A DNA stretch of 64,000 nt from Burkholderia sp. SRS-W-2-2016. Its GTDB lineage: Bacteria > Pseudomonadota > Gammaproteobacteria > Burkholderiales > Burkholderiaceae. The stretch lies in contig NZ_MSDV01000051.1 in the NCBI RefSeq assembly GCF_001931485.1, positions 30,201 to 94,200 of the forward strand, written 5' to 3'. The position numbers and the translations under genes are program-made. Below are positions 8,075 to 15,847 of this stretch, in pieces. Under the pieces are notes generated by a model. That model had not been told where the DNA came from, made no database searches, and saw only the letters and a program-made list of their open reading frames with translations. Positions within the stretch are counted from its first letter, which is position 1; each line of letters opens with the position of its first letter.

Positions 8075-9367
8075 TCAGTGCATCGCGGTTTTCCCAACCG
8101 GCTGCGCATCGCTGTCGTTCAGCGTGTTCAGGAACGCGATCACATCGCGGATATCCCCTTCCGACCACACCGGCTTGCCGCCCTTGTGGTTGGTCATCGG
8201 AGCAGTACGGCGATCGACGTTGTTCTGATACTTCGCGGGCAGATCGTCGAACGGCTGCTTGCCGGCGGGATGCGGATACCACTTCTGCGGATTGGTATCG
8301 CGTTGCACGTAGAAGCGCAGCGAATCTTCCAGCGTGTGGAAGCGGCCGTTATGGAAGAACACCTTGCGCGTGCTGACGTTGCGCAACGTCGGTGTCCTGA
8401 ACATTCCGCAGTACCACGCGGTGTCGGACTTGTCGGTTCGCAGCGGGCCGCACAGCCCCATGTCGTAGTACTTCGGATCCGCATTGGCCGGAATCTCCGG
8501 ATTACGCGGCACGCCGAGCGTCTGGAAGTTGTAGTCGGTCAGCACCGGATGCGCGCCGGCCGCGCCCTTCTCGACCAGATGGCACGATGCGCAGTTGCCG
8601 CGCTCCGGATCGACGAACAGCGCAAAGCCGCGCGCTTCCTGGGTGGTGAACTGCGCCTTGCCGTCCAGCACCTGGTCGAACTTGCTGTCGAACGGCTGGA
8701 AGCTCGGGTCGTCGAACTGGAAGCGTTCGAGCGACTTGCCGAGCGCCGCGAGCGCATCGGCCGGACGCGTGAAGATGTCCTGGCCGAATACCTCGCGAAA
8801 ACGCGCCGCGTACGCGGTTTTGCTCAGGCGGGCGGTAACGTCCGCGGCATTCGCGTTGGCCATCTCGTCCGGGTTCAGCAGCGGAAACGCGGCCTGGTCG
8901 GCCGGGCGGTCGAAACGGCCATCCCACCCGTAGCCGCCGGAAGGCTGATTGTCGCCGTCTTCGAGACGCTCCTTGAAGCTGCTCGCATACGTGTGCGTCC
9001 AGATCGGCACGCGCCGCAGATAGCGCAGCGACGGCACCGCGCGGGTGCCGTAGTGCTTCATGTCGGCGCCGCCCAGTTGCACCGCGAGGCCGTTCGGCGG
9101 ACCGTACGCATGCTCCGGGCTATGACAGCTCGCGCACGAAAGTTTGCCCGAAGCGGATAACGACGGATCGAAAAAGGCCAGCTTGCCGAGCTGCGCCATG
9201 TCCTTGTTCGAAGGCACCGGCGCCGACTTCGGCGCGGGCGCCGCAACGGTCGCGGCGCCGGCCGTGTTGAGAGGAGCGTCCTGCTGGCCACATGCCGTGA
9301 GGAACACGCTTGCAATGAAAAAAAGGGCCGCCCCCCGGGCGGTCCCTTTCGAACAGTTAAAAAACAT
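8075..9367 (-). CDS. di-haem cytochrome c peroxidase / MauG-family lipoprotein
   Basis: The 430-residue protein has a lipoprotein signal (FFIASVFLTACG) and two CxxCH haem-binding motifs, CASCH at about residues 78-82 and 259-263, the arrangement of the bacterial di-haem peroxidase/MauG family. Conserved features include KLAFFDPSLSASGKLSCASCH and FRTPTLRNVSTRKVFFHNG. The family reduces peroxide in the periplasm or carries out MauG-type oxidation; which applies here is not decided by sequence. It lies six bases downstream of the phosphoesterase remnant, so the original operon promoter has probably been lost or replaced. Confidence 0.92.
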   Translation of the reverse strand: MFFNCSKGTARGAALFFIASVFLTACGQQDAPLNTAGAATVAAPAPKSAPVPSNKDMAQLGKLAFFDPSLSASGKLSCASCHSPEHAYGPPNGLAVQLGGADMKHYGTRAVPSLRYLRRVPIWTHTYASSFKERLEDGDNQPSGGYGWDGRFDRPADQAAFPLLNPDEMANANAADVTARLSKTAYAARFREVFGQDIFTRPADALAALGKSLERFQFDDPSFQPFDSKFDQVLDGKAQFTTQEARGFALFVDPERGNCASCHLVEKGAAGAHPVLTDYNFQTLGVPRNPEIPANADPKYYDMGLCGPLRTDKSDTAWYCGMFRTPTLRNVSTRKVFFHNGRFHTLEDSLRFYVQRDTNPQKWYPHPAGKQPFDDLPAKYQNNVDRRTAPMTNHKGGKPVWSEGDIRDVIAFLNTLNDSDAQPVGKTAMH

Positions 9368-9373
9368 CTGTCT

Positions 9374-10627
9374 TTATTGAGTGAAGATGTCGGACCCGAA
9401 AGTCACGAGTTTCGAATCGTCCGCATATCCCAGGTACTCCGGAATACCGAAGCGGTCTTCCAGGCTCTTGAGCAGCGAGTAGTGGTTGTAGCCGGTGGTG
9501 CTGGTGGTGCCCGCCTTGATGAACGGCGACAGCAGCACCGCGCCCGTCCGGTCACCGCCGACGCCGTCATAGTGCATACCGATCTGGATCGTCTGCACCG
9601 TCGACGGCAGCGACGACGCGTTGATGCCCAGCGTCGACGCATACGCGATCGGCAGAGTCGACATGATCTGATCTTCCGGACGCTTGACGTTCGGGCCGGT
9701 CTGCTGGTTGCAGCACGACTCGCCGGTCAGGTTGATCGTCAGATTCATCTGCGTGTAGGCCGAGTTGAACGTGGTGGTCATCGGCGAGCTGGACGCATTC
9801 GATTCGTCGAAGTTGATGATGATCAGGCCGTCCTGCTTGTAGGCCGCCGATGCCTGGATGATCGGAATCCACTTCTTCAGGAACGCGTCGATCGAGGTCA
9901 GGCCGCCGGCCGCGCCGCTCTTGCAGCCCTTGCCCGCCGCGCCGGTGCCGTCGCCGTCGTGGCCGTCGTCGCACAGGTTCGGCGTGATGTACACGAAGTT
10001 CGGCGTGGTATCGATCGACTTCAGGTCGTTCTCGAGGTTGTCGTCCAGATTCACGACGTGCTGGTCGCAGTAGTCGATGTCGTCGATGATCGAGTGGAAG
10101 TACACGAACGGGTTGTGACGGGTCGCGTAGGCGTCGGCCTTCACGTCGCCCGATGCCGAGCTCGCCTGAGCGGACTGCGTGCCGTCGACCGCCTTCGCCG
10201 GATCCGTGCCGGCCAGCTTCGCGGTACGGGTCGGGAAGCTGCAGGTCTTGGTGCCGTCGCGGTTCAGGTCGTTGCCCATGTCGCCCATGTAGCCCTTCCA
10301 CGTCAGCTTCGCGTTATCGAGCTGGTTCGGGAACGTCTTCACGCGCGCCGGGAACACGCAGCCGCCGCCGGCGTGACCGTTCGCATCGGTGCCGGCCTTC
10401 AGGACCTTCGGGTTCGCGCTGTCGTTGCCGGCATCGGCGATATCCGACCAGATGCTGAAGCAGTCGGTTTCGGTATCGACCGTCGACGGCTGGCCGCTCA
10501 TCATCGAAATGTAGTTGTCCAGACTGACGTGGCCGGTGTGATCGACCTTCTCAGCGATGTCGCGGACGAACTGCTTTGTGACCGGTTTTAGGTCTGCCAG
10601 AGTTGTCATATATTTGTCTGCAAGCAA
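9374..10627 (-). pseudogene. phosphoesterase-family protein lacking its N-terminus
   Basis: From about residue 30 the product matches secreted phosphoesterases (phospholipase C/acid phosphatase type): TGHVSLDNYISMMSGQ, FVYFHSIIDDIDYCDQHV, GLIIINFDES, and a C-terminal GGDRTGAVLLSPFI and YNHYSLLKSLEDRFG. Family members begin with a signal peptide and a first metal-binding segment (VIVLENKS-like); here these are missing and replaced by ~25 unrelated residues (MTTLADLKPVTKQFVRDIAE). The 3' end is intact. The break is at the edge of the lower-GC island, so an insertion or deletion there probably removed the 5' part. The remaining frame starts at TTG 10627 or ATG 10609 and may be non-functional. 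Confidence 0.7.
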
Positions 10628-10731
10628 GAGCGCCTCGCATAGCGCTAATAATTCGCGTGGTCTCTTAATCTTTCCTCAGCCCCGTCTGCCACAAGACGGT
10701 GTGATGATACTTTCGATAGCCCATGCACTGC

Positions 10732-11184
10732 TCACTTTTGTGGCGCTTCATCAGCTTTCTCCCGAGGCGTCGTCGACCTTGCCGTGCGAACCTTCTTCGC
10801 GGCATGAATCGCGAGAACATTCTTGACGAAGCGTATCCCATTGTTCTTCGAAGCTAGCGCGCTTAGAAGGTATTGTGCGAGGAAAAGCAGACCGCAGTAC
10901 ACTGCAACTGAGGTAGGACTTCCGAGGAGTATGAGGCAGACAGGCGCCACTATTAAAAGCAAAAGTGACATTGCCACAATATCGCGACACATCAAATAGT
11001 TCTGGTGACTTTCAAGCGCGTCAGTGTCGTTTTCCTCTGGTTTGTAGAGCCGGTACCACGTCGAATTTTGGGCTCGCTCACAGTCTGCGATGCCCCACCT
11101 CGCGGGCCGTCTCGTGTGTTTATCATGTCCAGCCTGCGGGGCGGCCCATTTTGACATTGGAGAACTCGCTTTTACTCCGCACAC
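10732..11184 (-). CDS. two-TM membrane protein of unknown family, start uncertain
   Basis: The well-formed part is WYRLYKPEENDTDALESHQNYLMCRD, followed by two hydrophobic segments (VAMSLLLLIVAPVCLILL and VAVYCGLLFLAQYLLSAL), then NNGIRFVKNVLAIHAAKK and a basic tail. The first ~40 residues are antisense to a recognisable zinc-ribbon sequence on the plus strand and are probably not real. Starts at 11157 or 10992 are possible, and the true N-terminus may have been lost in a rearrangement near 11,085-11,125. Short two-TM proteins of this kind occur in accessory islands. I cannot name its partner or role. Confidence 0.5.
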   Translation of the reverse strand: MCGVKASSPMSKWAAPQAGHDKHTRRPARWGIADCERAQNSTWYRLYKPEENDTDALESHQNYLMCRDIVAMSLLLLIVAPVCLILLGSPTSVAVYCGLLFLAQYLLSALASKNNGIRFVKNVLAIHAAKKVRTARSTTPREKADEAPQK

Positions 11185-11344
11185 CGACCATCTTTGTGAT
11201 ACATGCGGTCAAAGCTTTCGTTCTAAGTCTCGTGCGAAAAATGTTATTAGCAACCCATTTCTGGCGACAAAACTGGCACTCGCCAGAACTGCCCCAAATC
11301 ACGTCAGAAACGACGTGCTGGGACTTCGACCCGAGACTCTATGA
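11090..11344 (+). pseudogene. C-terminal fragment of a Zn-ribbon protein
   Basis: The frame encodes CPACGAAHFDIGELAFTPHT, then HLCDTCGQSFRSK and SNPFLATK. This CxxC-x16-CxxC pattern with H..D.G..A..PH..HLC..CG is the conserved C-terminal ribbon of a family of hypothetical proteins often found in mobile DNA. The upstream half of such proteins is absent: an in-frame stop lies about 45 bases before the ATG. I read it as a truncated remnant, although short expression cannot be excluded. It overlaps the 5' end of the minus-strand membrane gene. Confidence 0.55.
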
Positions 11345-11358
11345 GAGCACAGTCGCGA

Positions 11359-11838
11359 TTACAGGTCGTTCAGTGTGATTTCGGGGAGGAATCCACCCCG
11401 GACTTTCATAAGTTTGTACGCGGTGAAGGCGTCTTCTCTCGATAGGTGAGACCCGTGTATCGCCATGCGGAGCAGTCCTATCGAGCCAGTTAGCCGAATC
11501 GTCTGGGAGTGCCGCAATATGGTTTTTCTGGCAGCACCATCATCGCATGCGACCTCACACTGTAACTTGAGCGCGGCGAGGAAACACTCTGTTTCTCCAG
11601 CGCCTAGGCCCCATGTTGCGAGTGCAGTCTCATATTCGTCTGCATCGATGCAATCTGCGTCGACCCACTCCACCTCTCCGCGATTCACTGCGGCTTCAAT
11701 CTCGCGGGAAACGGTCTTGGACTCCTTCCGCACGGCTTCGCTGATGCAAAAACGGACGTCAGGCATGCGAACAACGGTGGCGAGAACTTCGCCGTTTGCG
11801 AGGTTGATGAGGGTGGACGCGTCGAGAATAACAATCAC
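11359..11838 (-). CDS. PIN-domain nuclease, probable toxin
   Basis: The 159-residue protein has the PIN acidic residues: D6 in VILDASTL, E39 after the second helix, E82 in GLGAGETE, and D99/D100 in ACDDGAAR. This is the layout of DUF3368/DUF4411-like PIN RNases. PIN toxins cleave RNA (often tRNA or mRNA) and are usually neutralised by a co-transcribed partner. The start overlaps the stop of the XRE-ImmA gene by four bases (11835-11838), so the two are coupled. It is the last gene of the operon; the likely target is RNA but is unknown. Confidence 0.85.
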   Translation of the reverse strand: MIVILDASTLINLANGEVLATVVRMPDVRFCISEAVRKESKTVSREIEAAVNRGEVEWVDADCIDADEYETALATWGLGAGETECFLAALKLQCEVACDDGAARKTILRHSQTIRLTGSIGLLRMAIHGSHLSREDAFTAYKLMKVRGGFLPEITLNDL

Positions 11839-12953
11839 GCGTCAATGTCGGAGTTGGACACGACAAGTGTTGAGACCGGCACATTGAGTGCGTCGGCTGC
11901 CTTTCCTAAAGAAATCCTTCCTTCTCGAATCTGAGCAACCGCTGCTTTAATTATTGCGGGAGAAGTCTCGATTTTTAGATTCGGGCGTGACGGCACGTTG
12001 ACCGAGGTGGCATATTTCTCTGGGTTACCGTGGTCTTCTACGATTTTTTGATACAGCGCACGCGCTCCCCTCGCTGGAAGTAATTCCAGCGATTCGAAGC
12101 GCCTTGCTGCAACTTCGAAGCTAACGTTAAAAAAGTGCGCAACCCAAGCGATTTCCAGCGCACCGAGAGGCGCGTGAACTATTTGGAGTTCCGACCGAAC
12201 GTCGCGAAGCGCAGTAAGCACACCAAAGCGGGGCAAAAGCAGGGCTGCGGCAAACGCATCGGCGAATCGTTCTTCGTCGCGGTCGACCTGGTTGAAATCT
12301 CCCACTGCCTTGTCCACGCTAGCATAGCCATTTGCGCGCTTGTCGTGGTGGCCAACAATGTGCCCCAGTTCATGGGCCATAGTGAACAAAGTTCGTGGCT
12401 GGAAGCGCCGTGCGGCTAAGACAATAAATGCGCGACCATTGACAATGGCGGACACTCCTTCAATGCTTGGGTCGCGGGAATAGAGCAATACCACTCCGAG
12501 CCGGTTCAAAATAACAGGCAGCTCCGGCAGAGGTTCAAGCTCATCGACGTTGGCGAAAGACCCGCGGAACCGCTGTGCAAAAGCCTCAGCATTCTCAAGC
12601 GTAGATGGAAGACCCGAAAAAATATCTAGCCAGTCCAGGTCCGTATCCAAATCTCCCGCGATAGGCAACGCGTCTCGAATTTGGGCCGAGACAATATCTG
12701 CCTGCGATGAAACATCCGGGGAACGCTGTGCGAGCGTTTGTCTGAACAAAAGTTGAACCGGTTCAAGACTCGGTCGGTCGAGCAAGCTCGAGACCGGCAA
12801 ATTTAGCGCATCGGCGATTAGGCGAACTTCCTTAAGAGACGCCTTAGAGCCCCGAGCAACTTCCTCGAATCTTTCACGAGACAGTCCCGACCTGGCAGCA
12901 GCCTTCTCGACAGATAGTCGCCGGCTCACCAGATAGTCGGTGATATTAATCAC
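11835..12953 (-). CDS. XRE HTH + ImmA/IrrE metallopeptidase, probable antitoxin/regulator
   Basis: The 372-residue protein starts with an XRE-like helix-turn-helix (about residues 1-60, SVEKAAARSGLSRERFEEVARG). It then carries an ImmA/IrrE (COG2856) zinc metallopeptidase domain with HELGH at 194-198 and a downstream E in EERFADAFAAALLLP. The last ~40 residues (IREGRISLGKAADALNVPVSTL) form a second small HTH like those of UPF0175-type antitoxins. ImmA/IrrE proteins cleave repressors or act as antitoxins next to toxin genes. It overlaps both neighbours by four bases, which argues for one three-protein module. A protease-controlled switch of the PIN toxin is an inference. Confidence 0.88.
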   Translation of the reverse strand: MINITDYLVSRRLSVEKAAARSGLSRERFEEVARGSKASLKEVRLIADALNLPVSSLLDRPSLEPVQLLFRQTLAQRSPDVSSQADIVSAQIRDALPIAGDLDTDLDWLDIFSGLPSTLENAEAFAQRFRGSFANVDELEPLPELPVILNRLGVVLLYSRDPSIEGVSAIVNGRAFIVLAARRFQPRTLFTMAHELGHIVGHHDKRANGYASVDKAVGDFNQVDRDEERFADAFAAALLLPRFGVLTALRDVRSELQIVHAPLGALEIAWVAHFFNVSFEVAARRFESLELLPARGARALYQKIVEDHGNPEKYATSVNVPSRPNLKIETSPAIIKAAVAQIREGRISLGKAADALNVPVSTLVVSNSDIDA

Positions 12954-13525
12954 AGGACTGCCTCGCGTTTGATTTCCTTCAGCGCCTCAAGCAAGCGTTC
13001 GGTCTGTATATCGGTGAGCTTGCGGTTCCGGCCAACAATGTGCTGCACTCTGTCGCCTTTTCGGTCGAAAATTTCAGACAGAATGTCGACCGAGCGCTGC
13101 CGACCAAGAGTCACTTCCGCCGGAGTCTGGAGCACTACCGCGTTTTTCCCAATGACGTAGTTCTTGATACGACGGTCGAAGCCAGAGTGATTGTCACGGG
13201 GATGCTGGGCGCCGTTTGGCAACGCGATAATATTGCCCTCTTTTTGTTCGCCCACGAATCTCAACGCATTCTGAGGGTGACGCCGCAACGCCTCCAGTTG
13301 GTCCTCGAGCTTCTCATCAATCTCCATTCCTCCAATCACATACTGCTGATGTCGTAATCCGCGGCTTCCGCTGATGACAAATATGTGGTCGCCCGGCGTG
13401 ACCATACGCCTTAAATCTGGCCGGCAGGTGCCCATGGTCGGCTTTGCCGCGGTCAGAATCGGGTCAACTAGAGGCAGGCCTGCACCAGGGTCCGAACCCG
13501 GGGAGACAAAGATATAGCTGGACAT
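12950..13525 (-). CDS. PUA-like / Nmad-type protein, first gene of the ImmA-PIN operon
   Basis: The 191-residue protein has an N-terminal region (DPILTAAKPTMGTCRPDLRRMVTPGDHIFVISGSRG, residues ~21-55, then QYVIGGMEIDEKL) that resembles nucleotide-modification-associated (Nmad) and ASCH/EVE-like PUA domains. The C-terminal half is charged and helical (DIQTERLLEALKEIKREAVL). Such folds bind modified bases or nucleotides. A GAGGGG ribosome binding site precedes the ATG at 13525, and a LexA-type box lies 22 bases upstream. The family assignment is by motif memory and should be checked by profile search. Confidence 0.65.
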   Translation of the reverse strand: MSSYIFVSPGSDPGAGLPLVDPILTAAKPTMGTCRPDLRRMVTPGDHIFVISGSRGLRHQQYVIGGMEIDEKLEDQLEALRRHPQNALRFVGEQKEGNIIALPNGAQHPRDNHSGFDRRIKNYVIGKNAVVLQTPAEVTLGRQRSVDILSEIFDRKGDRVQHIVGRNRKLTDIQTERLLEALKEIKREAVL

Positions 13526-13546
13526 GACAGCCCCTCAGAGTGATGC

Positions 13547-13562
13547 CTGTTATTTTATACAG
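13547..13562. promoter_or_regulatory. LexA (SOS) box over the operon promoter
   Basis: CTGTTATTTTATACAG is a perfect CTGT-N8-ACAG palindrome with an all-A/T spacer, the form recognised by LexA of gamma- and beta-proteobacteria. On the minus strand it contains TATAAA, a likely -10 element of the PUA-like/ImmA/PIN operon that starts at 13525, so bound LexA should block transcription. Confidence 0.75.
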
Positions 13563-13801
13563 TATTTCTCGGTGGACCAATATACGAGCTTCCAAAATCA
13601 CGTAACGCAAAGAGCGTAACGGCTCGCCTTCTTTAGTAGGGCCAACTCAGGAATCAAGCGTACCACTGGATTTGAAAGAAAGTCATTCAAGATGGTTACT
13701 TTTCCGAGCATTGCAGCGCTGGCGTTGAATAACAACCGCCTTCGAAGGCCAATCAGATTGCCGCTCGTCCCAGCCTGTTCACCAGAATACTCTGCAATTG
13801 C

Positions 13802-13838
13802 AAAAAAGGGGCGCAGGAAATGGCTCCAGCGCCCCTTT
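13802..13838 (-). terminator. rho-independent terminator downstream of glmS
   Basis: A perfect 10-bp stem (AAAGGGGCGC and its complement) with a 14-base loop is followed on the minus strand by six T. It lies about 130 bp past the glmS stop. The rest of 13563-13969 holds only short frames without family features. Confidence 0.8.
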
Positions 13839-13969
13839 GACAATAGTTTTGGTTACGCCTTTAGCGACAAGGCTTACCGGTCAGTCGGTCCCCGTAACCG
13901 GAATTAATCGGGCGGCCTGTAACCGCAACTAATGCAACTCCGCACAGATGGATGTGGACTTACGCCCCC

Positions 13970-15787
13970 TCACTCCACCGTCACCGACTTCGCCAGATTC
14001 CGCGGCTTATCCACATCCGTCCCCCGCGCACAAGCCGTGTGATAAGCAAGCAACTGCAACGGCACCACATGCAGAATCGGCGACAGCACGCCGTAGTGCT
14101 CCGGCATCCGGATCACATGCAGCCCTTCGTCGTTGACGATCTTCGTATCCGCATCGGCGAACACATAAAGCTCGCCGCCGCGCGCGCGCACTTCCTGGAT
14201 ATTCGACTTGAGCTTTTCGAGCAGCGCATCGTTCGGCGCAACCGTCACGACCGGCATCGCCTCGGTCACAAGCGCCAACGGCCCATGCTTGAGCTCCCCG
14301 GCCGGATAAGCCTCCGCATGGATATACGAAATTTCCTTCAGCTTCAGCGCGCCTTCGAGCGCGATCGGATAGTGCATCCCGCGGCCGAGGAACAGCGCGT
14401 GTTCCTTGCGCGAAAACTCTTCCGACCACGCGATGATCTGCGGCTCCAGCGCCAGCACGCTATTGAGCGCGGCCGGCAGGTGCCGCAACTGCTTCAGATA
14501 ACCTGCTTCCTGCTCGTCGCTCAAACGACCGCGCAGCTTCGCGAGCGTCGCCGCCAGCGTGAACAGCGCGACCAGCTGCGTGGTGAACGCCTTCGTCGAC
14601 GCAACCCCGATCTCGCGACCGGCATGCGTGAGGAACGACAGTTCCGTCTGCCGCACCATCGCGCTGGTGCCGACGTTGCAGATCGCGAGCGTATGGCGAT
14701 GGCCAAGCTCCTGCGCATGCTTGAGCGCCGCGAGCGTATCCGCGGTCTCACCCGACTGCGAAATCACCACCACCAGCGCCTTCGGATTCGGCACCGACTC
14801 GCGATACCGGTACTCGCTCGCAATCTCAACCTGAGTCGGAATCTTCGCGACCGATTCGAGCCAGTACTTCGCGGTCAAGCCCGAGTAATAGCTCGTGCCG
14901 CAAGCGAGAATCAGCAGGCTGTCGATATCCGCGAACACTTCACCCGCATTCACGCCGAACAGCGACGCGTCGAACGCATCGCTTTGCGGAATCGTGTCGG
15001 TGATCGCGCGCGGCTGCTCGAAGATTTCCTTCTGCATGAAGTGGCGATACGGGCCGAGTTCGACCGCGCCGCCGTACGCCGCCACCTGGCGCACTTCGCG
15101 TTGTGCTTCGTTGCCCTGACGATCGGCGATGCGCACGCCGTCGAGCGACAGTTCGCACACGTCGCCTTCCTCGAGGAAGATGAAGCGCTCGGTGCTGCCC
15201 GCGAGCGCGAGCGCGTCCGACGCGAGGAAGTTCTCGCCATTGCCGAGCCCGACCACCAGCGGCGAACCCTGCCGCGCGCCGACCACCGTGTGCGGTTGGT
15301 CCTTATGCAGCACCGCGATCGCATACGCGCCGTGCAATTGCGCGATCGCCTCGCGCACCGCGGCGAACAGATCGCCGCGATACAGGCTGTGGATCAGGTG
15401 CGCGATAACCTCAGTGTCGGTCTGCGAGACGAACGTGTAACCCTTGCCGCGCAGCATTTCGCGCAGGGTTTCGTAATTCTCGATGATGCCGTTGTGTACC
15501 AACGCGAGCGCATCCTTCGAGAAGATCGGATGTGCGTTGTCGGTGATCGGCGCGCCGTGCGTCGCCCAGCGCGTATGCGCGATGCCGGTCACGCCTTCGA
15601 GATGGCCGTCATGCACCTGCGCGTCGAGGTCGGCGACGCGCGCGACGCTGCGCGCGCGCTTCGGCCCTTCCGCGCCGAGCACGGCGACGCCGCACGAGTC
15701 GTAGCCGCGATATTCGAGGCGCCGCAGTCCTTCGATCAGGACGGGAACGATATTACGTTGCGCAACCGCGCCGACGATGCCGCACAT
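13970..15787 (-). CDS. glmS: glutamine-fructose-6-phosphate aminotransferase
   Basis: GlmS makes glucosamine-6-phosphate from fructose-6-phosphate and glutamine, the first step towards UDP-GlcNAc for peptidoglycan and LPS. The 605-residue protein is full length. It starts MCGIVGAV, so Cys2 becomes the N-terminal nucleophile of the glutaminase domain (1-~235; GIAHTRWATHG, HNGIIENY). Two SIS isomerase domains follow (CGTSYYSG; SQSGETADT; GRGMHYPIALEGALKLKE; AEAYPAGELKHGP) and the C-terminus is LAKSVTVE. It lies 60 bp downstream of glmU on the same strand, so the two UDP-GlcNAc genes probably form one transcript. No glmS ribozyme is expected or seen. Confidence 0.98.
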   Translation of the reverse strand: MCGIVGAVAQRNIVPVLIEGLRRLEYRGYDSCGVAVLGAEGPKRARSVARVADLDAQVHDGHLEGVTGIAHTRWATHGAPITDNAHPIFSKDALALVHNGIIENYETLREMLRGKGYTFVSQTDTEVIAHLIHSLYRGDLFAAVREAIAQLHGAYAIAVLHKDQPHTVVGARQGSPLVVGLGNGENFLASDALALAGSTERFIFLEEGDVCELSLDGVRIADRQGNEAQREVRQVAAYGGAVELGPYRHFMQKEIFEQPRAITDTIPQSDAFDASLFGVNAGEVFADIDSLLILACGTSYYSGLTAKYWLESVAKIPTQVEIASEYRYRESVPNPKALVVVISQSGETADTLAALKHAQELGHRHTLAICNVGTSAMVRQTELSFLTHAGREIGVASTKAFTTQLVALFTLAATLAKLRGRLSDEQEAGYLKQLRHLPAALNSVLALEPQIIAWSEEFSRKEHALFLGRGMHYPIALEGALKLKEISYIHAEAYPAGELKHGPLALVTEAMPVVTVAPNDALLEKLKSNIQEVRARGGELYVFADADTKIVNDEGLHVIRMPEHYGVLSPILHVVPLQLLAYHTACARGTDVDKPRNLAKSVTVE

Positions 15788-15847
15788 GGTGTATTCCTTT
15801 TCAAGAGCCGGGTTCGACGTGCGCGCCGCGCGCGCCCGCCATCCGCA

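Larger units (their letters stand above)
10628..13800. mobile_element. lower-GC genomic island, boundaries approximate
   Basis: Between the truncated phosphoesterase and the region downstream of glmS, base composition drops and the genes become accessory: a membrane protein, a Zn-ribbon fragment and a three-gene PIN/ImmA/PUA-like operon. I found no integrase, transposase or flanking direct repeat, so the mechanism of arrival is unknown. The ends are estimated from gene content only. Confidence 0.5.

Noticed and set aside
9377..10591. Plus-strand frame of ~400 codons opposite the phosphoesterase
   Set aside because: Antisense shadow without domains; the minus-strand product matches a known family.
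13598..13907. Short frames on both strands downstream of glmS
   Set aside because: They overlap each other and a terminator and have no recognisable features.
15788..15847. glmS ribozyme
   Set aside because: The 60-bp gap between glmU and glmS is too short and the ribozyme is typical of Gram-positive bacteria.
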